From Limnohabitans sp. 2KL-51 (GTDB taxonomy: Bacteria > Pseudomonadota > Gammaproteobacteria > Burkholderiales > Burkholderiaceae_C), in assembly GCF_003063645.1 (NCBI RefSeq), contig NZ_NESJ01000011.1, positions 113,698 through 177,697 of the forward strand: 64,000 nt of DNA, read 5' to 3'. Below the pieces are notes generated by a model. It saw only the letters and a program-made list of their open reading frames with translations, was not told the DNA's origin and did not search any database. Position 1 is the first letter of the stretch. Each line of letters starts with the position of its first letter. This document shows, one piece after another, positions 44,948 through 53,871 of this stretch. The translations under genes were made by a program, and so were the position numbers.

Positions 44948-46331
44948 CCGCCGTTGCCTGATCAAGGCGGGTTTTCTGGTGCTGAGCCTGGGCGCTGCAC
45001 AGATCGCTCGGGGCGCCAACATGCTGGCGGTGCGCATTTGGCCTGCGGCCGATTACAGCCGAGTCACGCTCGAATCGGATGCGCCCATCCAAAGCACCCA
45101 GACGTTCATCGCCTCACCACCGCGCCTGGCGGTAGACATCCAAGGCATGCAACTGAACGCCGCATTGCGCGAGCTGGTGGGGAAGGTTCAAGCGTCTGAC
45201 CCGAACATTGCCGGCATCCGCGTGGGCCAATTCAGCGCCAACGTGGTGCGCCTGGTGATCGACCTCAAGCACCCCATTGCACCGCAGGTCTTTAGCCTGC
45301 AACCCGTGGCCCCTTACGCACACCGCTTGGTGCTCGACCTCTACCCCAGCCAGGCCATTGACCCTCTGGAGCAACTGATCCAGGAGCGCACCGCGGCCAA
45401 AATCCCGTCTGCCGTGGACAACCTGCCCGGAGCCTCGGCCGCAGTGAATGACCCCTTGGGCGATCTGATCGCCCGGCAAACCCAGCCCGGCGCAAGTGCC
45501 TTGCCTTTGCCCGCGCCAACGACCCGCCGACCCGACCTGTCCCGCAGCGAAGGCCCCTTCATGGACAACCCGAGCCGCCCGGGCAAAACACCCGAGCCAC
45601 CACGCACCGACCGGCTGATCGTGGTCACGTTGGACCCGGGCCATGGCGGCGAGGACCCGGGTGCCATTGGCCCAGGCGGCACGCGCGAAAAAGACGTGGT
45701 CCTCAAAATCGCCAAAATGTTGAGCGAGCGCATCAACGCCAGCAGCGTGGGCGGCAGCCCCATGCGGGCGTTCCTGACGCGAGATGCTGACTTTTTTGTG
45801 CCCCTGCATGTGCGCGTGCAAAAAGCCCGGCGCGTGCAATCTGACTTGTTTGTCAGCATCCACGCCGATGCCTTCTACACCCCACGTCCGCAAGGCGCCA
45901 GCGTGTTCGCGCTCAGCCAGGGCGGGGCCACGAGCGCTGCGGCGCGCTGGATGGCGCAAAAAGAAAACAAGGCCGACGACATCGGCGGCGTGAACTTGGG
46001 CGGGCAAGATGCTCAGGTGCAACACGCCTTGCTCGACATGAGCACCGCAGCGCAAATCAAGGACAGCTTGTCTTTGGGCAACAGCTTGCTGCGCGAGATC
46101 GGCAGCGTGGGCAAGTTGCACAAACCCCGTGTCGAGCAAGCCGGTTTTGCGGTGCTAAAAGCCCCCGACATCCCCAGCGTGCTGGTCGAGACCGCCTTCA
46201 TCAGCAACCCGGAAGAAGAAGAAAAACTGCGCAGCGAGGCGTACCAGAAGCAACTGACTGACGCCCTGCTGCGCGGCATCCTGCAGTATTTTTCGCGCAA
46301 CCCACCGCTGGCGCGCAATCGTTCCATTTGA
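44937..46331 (+). CDS. amiC: N-acetylmuramoyl-L-alanine amidase AmiC
   Basis: 464 residues. A twin-arginine-like signal (SDRRCLIKAGFLVLSLGAA) suggests Tat export to the periplasm. An N-terminal AMIN domain (about 30-140) probably directs it to the septum. A Pro-rich linker leads to the Amidase_3 domain (about 225-455) with zinc ligands in LDPGHGGEDPG, GTREKDVVL and VSIHADAF, and the catalytic Glu in VLVETAFISNPEEE. It cleaves stem peptides from MurNAc during daughter-cell separation. Overlaps tsaE. Confidence 0.94.
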   Translation: MRSDRRCLIKAGFLVLSLGAAQIARGANMLAVRIWPAADYSRVTLESDAPIQSTQTFIASPPRLAVDIQGMQLNAALRELVGKVQASDPNIAGIRVGQFSANVVRLVIDLKHPIAPQVFSLQPVAPYAHRLVLDLYPSQAIDPLEQLIQERTAAKIPSAVDNLPGASAAVNDPLGDLIARQTQPGASALPLPAPTTRRPDLSRSEGPFMDNPSRPGKTPEPPRTDRLIVVTLDPGHGGEDPGAIGPGGTREKDVVLKIAKMLSERINASSVGGSPMRAFLTRDADFFVPLHVRVQKARRVQSDLFVSIHADAFYTPRPQGASVFALSQGGATSAAARWMAQKENKADDIGGVNLGGQDAQVQHALLDMSTAAQIKDSLSLGNSLLREIGSVGKLHKPRVEQAGFAVLKAPDIPSVLVETAFISNPEEEEKLRSEAYQKQLTDALLRGILQYFSRNPPLARNRSI

Positions 46332-46389
46332 CGGTCGCTGGGCTCACCCACCCAGACCGCCTCAACGTGCCGTTGTGAAAGTATTTAAA

Positions 46390-46409
46390 GGTGAATCGGC
46401 TGATTCACC
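46390..46409. other. Perfect 8-bp stem-loop between convergent genes
   Basis: GGTGAATC-GGCT-GATTCACC lies between amiC and the aminotransferase gene. No T run follows. It may act in transcript 3' end formation for either gene. Confidence 0.5.
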
Positions 46410-46441
46410 GTCAATCTTTAGCCCACCCTACTGCCCATACA

Positions 46442-47638
46442 TCAGCCCCCTGCCTCATTGGCGAGCAGCCAAGCCCTGAGCCGCTCGACACCTTGCGCCA
46501 ACCGCGCCAGATCTTTGGACGCGAAGCACCAGCGCAGCCAACCGGCCGCTTCTGGCGCAAAGGCCTCGCCCGGGGCCAAGCCCAGTCCGGCCTCGGCCAC
46601 CAGACGTTTGGCCGTCTGCACCGAATCGGGGTGCCCGTCGAGCTTGAAAAACGCGTACATGCCGCCCTTGGCCGGGGCCACTTGCACGCCCGGCACGGCT
46701 TGCAACAGCGGCACCAGTGTGTCGCGGCAGGCTTTGAGGTGAGCCACCACACCCGGCGTGATGTCGGCGGTGTTTTGCAAAGCCACCACACCCGCCTTTT
46801 GGGTGAACACCGAAGCACAGGAGGTGTTGAATTCGATCAGTTTGCCCATGTGCGGCGTCATGGCGGCGGGCATGACCAGCCAGCCCAAACGCCAGCCGGT
46901 CATCAAAAAGCTCTTGGAAAAGCTGTGCACCACGACCAGGCGGTCATCCGGCTCGGCCACGTCCAGAAAAGACGGTGCGCAGCCGTTGGCGGTGTCGGTT
47001 TCGTAATACAGGCGCTCATACACCTCGTCGGCCAGCACCCAGGTGCCGGTGTTGCGGCAGTGCGCCAAAATGTCAGCCTGTTCGGCGCGGCTGAGCGTCC
47101 AGCCTGTCGGGTTGTTGGGCGAATTGACGATCAACACACGCGTCGTGGGCGTGACGGCGGTTTTGAGCGCCGCCATGTCGAGCTGCCACTGGCCGTTCAC
47201 GGGACTCAGCGACACGCACTTCAAATTCGCGCCCATCACCAGCGCCTGCGCCGTCAGGTTGGGCCACACGGGTGTCACGGCGACCACTTCGTCACCGGCA
47301 TCGATAAGGGCTTGCGCCGCCAGCATCAAGGCGTTCACGCCGCCCGAGGTGATGGCCAAACGGTCCACTCCAACGGGGCCATGCAGGGCCGACATGTAAT
47401 CAGCCACCGCCTCGCGCAACTCCGGCAGGCCCAGGTTGTGCGAATAAAAGGTCTCGCCCTTTTGCAGCGAATCGATGGCGGCTTGGCGCACGATGTCGGG
47501 CGTGACCTCGTCAGATTCACCAAACCAAAAGGCCAGTACATCGGGACGGCCCATGCCCGCGTTGGCAACTTCACGGATGCGAGACTCTTCCAGGTCCATG
47601 ACGGCCTGGCGCATGAAAGGGGCGGTGTTTTTGTTCAT
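46442..47638 (-). CDS. PLP-dependent aminotransferase (class I/II)
   Basis: 398 residues. Fold type I aminotransferase: LAFWFGESDEVTPDIVRQAA at the N-terminus, ITSGGVNALMLAAQALI, NSPNNPTGWTLSRAEQ, DEVYERLYY and the PLP lysine in VVHSFSKSFLMTGWRLGW. C-terminal Arg in WLRWCFASKDLARLAQGV would bind the substrate carboxylate. Probably an aspartate/aromatic-type enzyme; substrate not determined. Converges on amiC; divergent from the small secreted protein gene. Confidence 0.92.
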   Translation of the reverse strand: MNKNTAPFMRQAVMDLEESRIREVANAGMGRPDVLAFWFGESDEVTPDIVRQAAIDSLQKGETFYSHNLGLPELREAVADYMSALHGPVGVDRLAITSGGVNALMLAAQALIDAGDEVVAVTPVWPNLTAQALVMGANLKCVSLSPVNGQWQLDMAALKTAVTPTTRVLIVNSPNNPTGWTLSRAEQADILAHCRNTGTWVLADEVYERLYYETDTANGCAPSFLDVAEPDDRLVVVHSFSKSFLMTGWRLGWLVMPAAMTPHMGKLIEFNTSCASVFTQKAGVVALQNTADITPGVVAHLKACRDTLVPLLQAVPGVQVAPAKGGMYAFFKLDGHPDSVQTAKRLVAEAGLGLAPGEAFAPEAAGWLRWCFASKDLARLAQGVERLRAWLLANEAGG

Positions 47639-47739
47639 GCCGCCATCCTAATGGCTACCCGTCAAGGAATGTGTCGCCACTTGCGCAAAAGCTGCGCTTG
47701 CCTATGATGAGAACCACAACAAAAGACAGGGAGATCGCC

Positions 47740-48018
47740 ATGAACACACGGCATTTATCGTCAACACTTGCGAGCCTCGGATGTGGACTTTGCTTGCTGG
47801 CCATGCCCCCTGCCAGCGCCGCAGCAGACAGCTTCACGGCCGTCACCTCTGCAGAAAAAACGGCAAAACCCCAAAAACCCAAAGCAGCCAAACCACCTAA
47901 GCCACCTAAACCGGCCCCGTCCGGCTCGGGCGAAAGTAAAGCCGAACGCGACAAACGCCTGCTGCGCGAATGCCGGGGCAAGGCCAATGCGGGCGCGTGC
48001 GAAGGCTTTGCCAGTTGA
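47740..48018 (+). CDS. Small secreted Lys/Pro-rich protein of unknown function
   Basis: 92 residues from ATG 47740 after AGGGAG. A Sec signal peptide (to about residue 27, AMPPASAAA) is followed by a Lys/Pro repeat region (KPQKPKAAKPPKPPKP) and a C-terminal motif ERDKRLLRECRGKANAGACE with two Cys. The tail resembles those of other small exported proteins I recall from Comamonadaceae, but I cannot name a family; a distant link to PsiF-like repeats is possible. Periplasmic. An AGCTCTTC tandem repeat follows the stop. Confidence 0.68.
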   Translation: MNTRHLSSTLASLGCGLCLLAMPPASAAADSFTAVTSAEKTAKPQKPKAAKPPKPPKPAPSGSGESKAERDKRLLRECRGKANAGACEGFAS

Positions 48019-48031
48019 GGACTTCGGGGGC

Positions 48032-48055
48032 AGCTCTTCAGCTCTTCAGCTCTTC
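48032..48055. repeat. Three tandem copies of the 8-mer AGCTCTTC
   Basis: AGCTCTTC at 48032, 48040 and 48048 without interruption, then AGCG. It lies between the convergent small secreted gene and recD. Confidence 0.9.
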
Positions 48056-48073
48056 AGCGCTGTGCCCGAGTGA

Positions 48074-50167
48074 TCAAAACCACCATTGGCTCAAACCGCT
48101 GGCGCGCACGCTGGGGCGGTTAATGGCTGCTTCGAGCAAACCGGCTTCGGCCTCGACCAAAGTGAACTGCTCGCGTGCCCGCGTGAGCCCGGTGTAGACC
48201 AGCTCGCGGCTGAGCACCTCGGCGCCACCTGGCGGCAGCACCAAAGCGGTGTGCTCGAACTCCGAGCCCTGGCTTTTGTGCACCGTCATGACAAACGCGG
48301 TGTCGACCTGCGCCAAGCGCATGACGCTCACCGAACGCAAGGCTTCACCGTCCAAAAACCAGACCTTGGGCTTGCCTTCGGTACCCGGCAACACCACGCC
48401 CACGTCGCCGTTGAAAACGCCCAACTGCGCATCGTTGCGCGTGACCATGACGGGCCGCCCCTCGTACCACTCGCCTTTGACTTGCAGCAGGCCCGCATCG
48501 GCCAGGGCTTTTTGCACCGCCACATTCAGCGCTTGCGTGCCCCAGTCGCCTTGGTGTACCGCGCACAAAATGCGAAACCGTTCGAAGGCCTGGAGCACGT
48601 TGCCCACCCATTGGGCGTGGCTTTCGCTTGACACCTCAGCGCCCCGCCTTGCCGGGCCGTTTTGCAAAAGCCGCAGGTAATCGGCATACGAAGGCTTTCC
48701 CGCTGCGCCAAGCGCCAAGGCGCACACGGCTTGGGGGCTGCTCGGCTGGAGCGCCAGCACCGGCGAGGTCACAGCGTTGCCTGGGCCAGCCAAGCAGGCG
48801 CGGGCAGCCGTCGCGTCGCCCAAATTCACGGCCAGCGCCAATTGGCCAATGGCCCCTTTGAAGCGGCGGCTTTGGCGCAGCATCACAGTTTGCTGGGCCA
48901 GCACGGGGGCCGGGTCAGGAAGCACAAATTCGGCAGCCAATGTCTGCCCGGCTGCGTGCTGCACAAACTGCACCGTGGCCGCGCTGTAGCGGCCCGCTGC
49001 CGCGTCTTGGCACAAGTCGCCAAGCACAGCCCCGGCTTCAACCGAGGCCAGCTGGTCTTTGTCGCCCAACAGCACCAAGCGCGCCGTGGGCGGCAAGGCC
49101 AACAGCAGCGCGTCCATCATTTCCAAGTGCACCATCGAAGCCTCGTCCACGATCAGCACATCCACATCGAGCGGGTTGGCGGCGTGGTGGCGAAAAGCCC
49201 GGGTGTCGGGCCGCGCGCCCAGCAACGCGTGCAGCGTGCGCGCCGGGCCCATGCGGGCGATCAGCGCGCTCAGGTCCAAGCCCGCATCAGCGGGCACGGG
49301 CAAGCGGGTCAGGGCATCGTCGATCGACTGCTTCAGGCGCGCCGCCGCCTTGCCCGTGGGCGCTGCCAGCGCCACGCGCAACGGGCTGCCATCGGGGTGC
49401 AGCGCCAACAGCAGCGCCAGCAAACGGGCGGCGGTGTAGGTCTTGCCGGTGCCGGGCCCACCCGTGATGACCGACAGCCGCGCGCGCAGCGCCACGGCGC
49501 AGGCCACTTTCTGCCAGTCGGTGAGGTTGTGCGCTTGGGGGGTGGGTTCTTCGGGGTTTGGCACAAAGAAGCGGTCCAGCCATTCACGTGCCGCCGCTTC
49601 GGGCACGGCCAGTAACTCGCTGGCACGCTGCAACAGGTTCTGGCCCACGCGCTGCTCATAGCCCGCATAGCGGCGCAAGTACAAGATCGGCGCATCGGCC
49701 GATCCGCCCAGCACCAGCGGTTGGCCTTGGTCGGGGGCATCGACCCCACGCCAACACGGGCCTGACACAGTGCCCTGCAAAGCTGTTTGCCAATCGACCA
49801 GCGTGGCGGGCAGGTGCGTCCACAAGGCCTTCAGGCCCTGCGCACCGTCCACCGCCGCCGCAGGCCAGGCCAGCAAGGCCACGGGCGGCTGACACAGATC
49901 GGCCAAAGGCAGACAGGTGTGGCCTCGACCTTCCATGTGCGCCAACATGGCCGCAGCCACCAGCAAAGGTGCAGGCGCCCCGGCATCGAGCCGCAGCACT
50001 TGCGCGGCGAAAGCGCTGTCGATGTGGCGCAGCAGGCCTTGGCCGGTCCACAGATTCAGCCATTGCAGGGTTTGGAGAGCGTTCAAGCCCTGGGCGGGCA
50101 GGTCCTTGAGCCAATCCATTTGCGCGGTGGGCACATTCGTGAGGCGTGATGAATTTTTCAAACCCAT
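48074..50167 (-). CDS. recD: Exodeoxyribonuclease V alpha subunit RecD
   Basis: 697 residues. The 5'-3' helicase subunit of RecBCD, which processes double-strand ends. ATG 50167 lies in GAGGTGGTGGCATGG and overlaps the recB stop, indicating coupling. The Walker A motif is VITGGPGTGKTYTAARLL near residue 236, Walker B-type LIVDEASMVHLEMMDALL follows, then LLGDKDQLASVEAG and the C-terminal VHKSQGSEFEHTALVLP with LVYTGLTRAREQ. These are superfamily 1B helicase motifs. Third gene of recC-recB-recD. Confidence 0.95.
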   Translation of the reverse strand: MGLKNSSRLTNVPTAQMDWLKDLPAQGLNALQTLQWLNLWTGQGLLRHIDSAFAAQVLRLDAGAPAPLLVAAAMLAHMEGRGHTCLPLADLCQPPVALLAWPAAAVDGAQGLKALWTHLPATLVDWQTALQGTVSGPCWRGVDAPDQGQPLVLGGSADAPILYLRRYAGYEQRVGQNLLQRASELLAVPEAAAREWLDRFFVPNPEEPTPQAHNLTDWQKVACAVALRARLSVITGGPGTGKTYTAARLLALLLALHPDGSPLRVALAAPTGKAAARLKQSIDDALTRLPVPADAGLDLSALIARMGPARTLHALLGARPDTRAFRHHAANPLDVDVLIVDEASMVHLEMMDALLLALPPTARLVLLGDKDQLASVEAGAVLGDLCQDAAAGRYSAATVQFVQHAAGQTLAAEFVLPDPAPVLAQQTVMLRQSRRFKGAIGQLALAVNLGDATAARACLAGPGNAVTSPVLALQPSSPQAVCALALGAAGKPSYADYLRLLQNGPARRGAEVSSESHAQWVGNVLQAFERFRILCAVHQGDWGTQALNVAVQKALADAGLLQVKGEWYEGRPVMVTRNDAQLGVFNGDVGVVLPGTEGKPKVWFLDGEALRSVSVMRLAQVDTAFVMTVHKSQGSEFEHTALVLPPGGAEVLSRELVYTGLTRAREQFTLVEAEAGLLEAAINRPSVRASGLSQWWF

Positions 50168-53100
50168 GCCACCACCTCGCTGTTCAACATGGCATCCAGG
50201 CCATCGAGCAATGCCAGTGGCGCGGGCAAGGTGCAGCAGCCCCCCGCAGGCCCGTCGATGCCGCGCAAAAACAAATACACCGCACCGCCCAGCTGCTGCG
50301 CCGGGTCGTAGGCAGTTCCTAAACGGGCGCGCAACAAGCGGTGCAGCGCCAGCATGTAGAGCGCAGCCTGCACCTCATAGCGGTGCTGGGCCATGGACGC
50401 ATCCAGGGCCTGTGCGGTGTACGCCGCGTCATCGGCCCCCAAGTAATTCGATTTGTAGTCGAGTACCCAATAGCGACCTTCGTGCTCGAACACCAGATCG
50501 GCAAAGCCCATCAGCATGCCGTGCAGTTGCGCATCGGGCAGCTGCGGACGGCTCACACCGGGCAACAGGTACTGCTGGCACAGGGCATCGACCTGGCGTG
50601 CATGCAGACGCTCGGCGGGCAACCAAAATTCCATCTCGGGCAGCAGGTCACCCAGAGCGTTCAGCGGCGCGTTCGGACCGCGCAAAGGTTGGGCCACCAC
50701 TCGGCTGAGCCACTGCAGCACGAGGTCGGCCTGGGCTGCATAGCCTGCGTTCTCGCAGCGGTGTTTCAGGCGCTCGGCCTTGGACGCATCGAGCGCAAAG
50801 CCATCGGCCGCCAACCATTCGAGTTGGTCGTGCAAAAAGTTGCCTGCCGTGGGGCCTTTGGCAAAGCCGTGCCACGGGGCCGAAGCACCGGGGCTGGCCA
50901 CCGAGGCCATGGGCATGGCCGCATCCTCAGGCGGTTCGTCGTCGGCGGGGCGCGGCGGATTCAGGTGCAAGACCAAGGGCGTCAGGGTCTGCGAGGACAG
51001 GTCACGCGTCAGGCGCGAAAAACTCGCGATGGTCCACGACTTGTCGATGCGGGCGGTGCAGTTCAGCGCCTCGCGCAGTGCGGTGGTTTGCGCAGGTTTT
51101 TGCCACAGTGTCAGCGGCACATCGGCGGGGGCGACTTGCATGTGCACCGACAAGGCCTGGCCTTGCGCATCCGTCTGCAGGGCTTGCAACTTGTTCAGCC
51201 AATCGGCGGCCTCACATTCTTGACCGCTGCTCAGCAAATGCCCGGCGGCGCAGGTGTGGTTCACGCAGGTTTTGCCGTTGCCGCGTTTGACTGCGCTCCA
51301 GCCCACCCACAGGGCATGGCAAGCCCGCGTGAGCGCCACGTACCACAGGCGCAGGTCTTCTCGCAGGCGGTCGTGGTCAGCGAGCTTGGAGTCTTCCTTG
51401 TCGAAGTCCAGCGTCCAGTGGCGCTCGCCCTCGCCATCGTCCAATTGGAGCACTGCGGCTTTGTCGGCCGTGACCACGCGGTGGCTGTGCGCAAAAGGCA
51501 GGCACACGACCGGGTACTCCAAGCCCTTGCTGGCGTGGATGGTGATGACCTTGACCAGGTCTTCATCGCTTTCGAGCCGCACGGTTTGCTCTTCGCCACC
51601 GCTGGTGTTGCCCGACTGCGCTTCGTCCATTTGCTGGGCCAGCCAGCGGATCAGGGCCTGCTCGCCATCGATCTGGCTGCTGGCCGCTTGCAGCAATTCA
51701 GCCAAATGCAGCACATTGGTCAGACGCCGCTCGCCGTCGCTCTGGCCGCGCCAGCGCCCGGCCAACTTCAGCACATGCAGCGACTGGCGCAGCATGGCCA
51801 GCACGCCTTGGCTTTGCCAAGTTTGGTGCAGCTCGCGCATTTGCTCGGCGCGGGTGTCCAGCAATTCGTCTTGCGTGGCCAGGTCGTACAGCTCGGCCAA
51901 CGACAGGCCTACCGTGCGCGTGCCCAGCGCAGCACGCACCCGGCGCATGTCTTGCGGCTCGGCCACGCCGCGCAGCCACAGGCACAGGTCTTGCGCTTCG
52001 TCGCTGGCAAACACCGAGTCGCGGTCTGACAAATACACCGAGGCCACGCCACGCACCCGCAGCGCGTCGCGCACGGCGGCGGCCTCTTTGCCGGTGCGCA
52101 CCAGCACGGCAATGTCTTTGGGCTGCAAGGGTTTGTCGCCGTTTTGTGCATCGGCAAAACGCGCTTGTGGGTCGCTCAGCCAGGCCACGATTTGCTCGGC
52201 GCACAGGGACGACAAATGCGTCTGCGCATCGCGTGTGCTGCGCAAAGTGGCGTCGTGCACCACGGTCATGGCTTGTACATCGCCTGCGCTGGTTTTGAAG
52301 ATTTCATCGCGGCCCTTCGCGCTCACGGGCTGGAAGGGCAATGGATCTTGATCATCTTGATCGCCTTGGCGGTAGCCAAAAGCGTCTTTCGAAATCTCAA
52401 ACCAGCGGTTGACCACCGCCACCACCGCTTTCGTGGAGCGGAAGTTCGTGCCCAGCACATGGTGACGGCCTGCGGTGGCGCGGCGCGCAGCCAAGTAGCT
52501 GTGAATGTCCGCGCCCCGAAAACCGTAGATCGATTGTTTGGGGTCGCCGATCAACAACAGCGCGATCTCAGGCAGGTTCTCGGCCGTGCGGTAGATGCGG
52601 TCAAAGATGCGGAACTGCAGCGGCGAGGTGTCCTGAAACTCGTCGATCATCGCCACCGGGAACTGCTCGCGCAGGCGCTGCGCCAAGCGCTCGCCCGCCT
52701 CCGGGTCGGCCAGCGCGACATCGAGGCGCTGCAGCATGTCGGCAAAACCAAACAAACCGCTGTGCCGCTTGAGCTCGGCCATGCGCTGCAGCACATGGGT
52801 GCGGGCGTGCAGGCGGGCGACTTGGGTGGGATCGGGCAAGGTCAACAAAGCGGCTTGCAGATCGGAATAGGCTTGAGACTCTGGCGGCCAATCCACGGGC
52901 GCTTCGCCGGGCTTTCGGCATTCGAGCAGGCCTTGGGGCGTGAAGCGCGCCCAGCCGGCTTTCATGGCTTTTTCAAGGCGCTTGCCATCTTCTGGCCCTT
53001 GCGCCCAGTCTTTGAGCAGGGCCAACCACTCGGCGCTTTTTTTGTACGTCAGCTTGCGTCCATCCCAGCTGGATTTGTGATGCTCCAGCTGCGCCTCGAT

Positions 53101-53871
53101 CCAACCCAACAAATTGTCGGCCTTCACGTCCCAGCCCAGTTTGAGGGCCTGCAGTTGCGCGTCGCGCTCGGCCTGCGCCGCACCCAACACCTGCGCCAGC
53201 GTGCCGGGTTCGGCATCGTCCAGCGGCACAGCCATCAGGGCGCGCATGTCTTGTTCAAGCGCGGGCACATCGCGCCAAACGTCCAGCACCTGCGTCACCA
53301 AGGCCGTGCCCATGGGGTAGAGCTGCTGACGCCAGTAGTCCTGCACAGCTTCGAGTCGCAGCGCGGCTTCGTCGCCCACCAGGTTTTCTTCAAACAAGCT
53401 GCCGCTGTCAAACGCGTGTTCGCGCAGCATGCGCTGGCACCAGGCGTCGATGGTGTAAACGGCCGCGTCGTCCATGGCCTGCGCGGCCAGCGCCAAGCGG
53501 TGCGCGGCTTGCTCGCGCAGCTCGCCTTCGGGGTACTCGTCTTTCAGTTGCTGCAGGAAGGCGTCGTCGGTTGTGGCCATGCCCCGGAACACCTGCGCCG
53601 CCTCGGTCAAGCGGGCTCGGATGCGATCCGACAGCTCGCGGGTGGCGGCGCGGGTGAAGGTCATCACCAACACGTCTTGCGGCAGCATGGGGCGCACAGG
53701 TGTGGTGCCCTCTTGGCCGTGGCCCAGCACCAGGCGCACATACAGCGCGGCAATGGTCCAGGTCTTGCCCGTGCCTGCGCTCGCCTCGATCAGGTGGCTG
53801 CCGCGCAGGGGAAAGGTGTGCGCATTGAGGGCGTGGGGGGCGTGGGGGGTGGGAGTGTGGGTGGTGCTCAT
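50158..53871 (-). CDS. recB: Exodeoxyribonuclease V beta subunit RecB
   Basis: 1237 residues. A 3'-5' UvrD-type helicase joined to a nuclease domain. Walker A IEASAGTGKTWTIAALYVRL is near the N-terminus, followed by DVLVMTFTRAATREL, MIDEFQDTSPLQFRIFDRIY, LLIGDPKQSIYGFRGADIH, and VKVITIHASKGLEYPVVCLP. The nuclease active site near the C-terminus has GFADLVFEHEGRYWVLDYKS, with metal-binding Asp and the Lys at about residue 1138. It overlaps recC by 4 bp and recD by 10 bp. Confidence 0.97.
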   Translation of the reverse strand: MSTTHTPTPHAPHALNAHTFPLRGSHLIEASAGTGKTWTIAALYVRLVLGHGQEGTTPVRPMLPQDVLVMTFTRAATRELSDRIRARLTEAAQVFRGMATTDDAFLQQLKDEYPEGELREQAAHRLALAAQAMDDAAVYTIDAWCQRMLREHAFDSGSLFEENLVGDEAALRLEAVQDYWRQQLYPMGTALVTQVLDVWRDVPALEQDMRALMAVPLDDAEPGTLAQVLGAAQAERDAQLQALKLGWDVKADNLLGWIEAQLEHHKSSWDGRKLTYKKSAEWLALLKDWAQGPEDGKRLEKAMKAGWARFTPQGLLECRKPGEAPVDWPPESQAYSDLQAALLTLPDPTQVARLHARTHVLQRMAELKRHSGLFGFADMLQRLDVALADPEAGERLAQRLREQFPVAMIDEFQDTSPLQFRIFDRIYRTAENLPEIALLLIGDPKQSIYGFRGADIHSYLAARRATAGRHHVLGTNFRSTKAVVAVVNRWFEISKDAFGYRQGDQDDQDPLPFQPVSAKGRDEIFKTSAGDVQAMTVVHDATLRSTRDAQTHLSSLCAEQIVAWLSDPQARFADAQNGDKPLQPKDIAVLVRTGKEAAAVRDALRVRGVASVYLSDRDSVFASDEAQDLCLWLRGVAEPQDMRRVRAALGTRTVGLSLAELYDLATQDELLDTRAEQMRELHQTWQSQGVLAMLRQSLHVLKLAGRWRGQSDGERRLTNVLHLAELLQAASSQIDGEQALIRWLAQQMDEAQSGNTSGGEEQTVRLESDEDLVKVITIHASKGLEYPVVCLPFAHSHRVVTADKAAVLQLDDGEGERHWTLDFDKEDSKLADHDRLREDLRLWYVALTRACHALWVGWSAVKRGNGKTCVNHTCAAGHLLSSGQECEAADWLNKLQALQTDAQGQALSVHMQVAPADVPLTLWQKPAQTTALREALNCTARIDKSWTIASFSRLTRDLSSQTLTPLVLHLNPPRPADDEPPEDAAMPMASVASPGASAPWHGFAKGPTAGNFLHDQLEWLAADGFALDASKAERLKHRCENAGYAAQADLVLQWLSRVVAQPLRGPNAPLNALGDLLPEMEFWLPAERLHARQVDALCQQYLLPGVSRPQLPDAQLHGMLMGFADLVFEHEGRYWVLDYKSNYLGADDAAYTAQALDASMAQHRYEVQAALYMLALHRLLRARLGTAYDPAQQLGGAVYLFLRGIDGPAGGCCTLPAPLALLDGLDAMLNSEVVAWV

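Noticed and set aside
46391..47707. A 438-codon open frame on the plus strand
   Set aside because: Antisense to a clear PLP aminotransferase with its catalytic lysine motif.
50341..52029. A 562-codon open frame on the plus strand
   Set aside because: Also antisense to recB; no recognisable motif and no ribosome-binding site.
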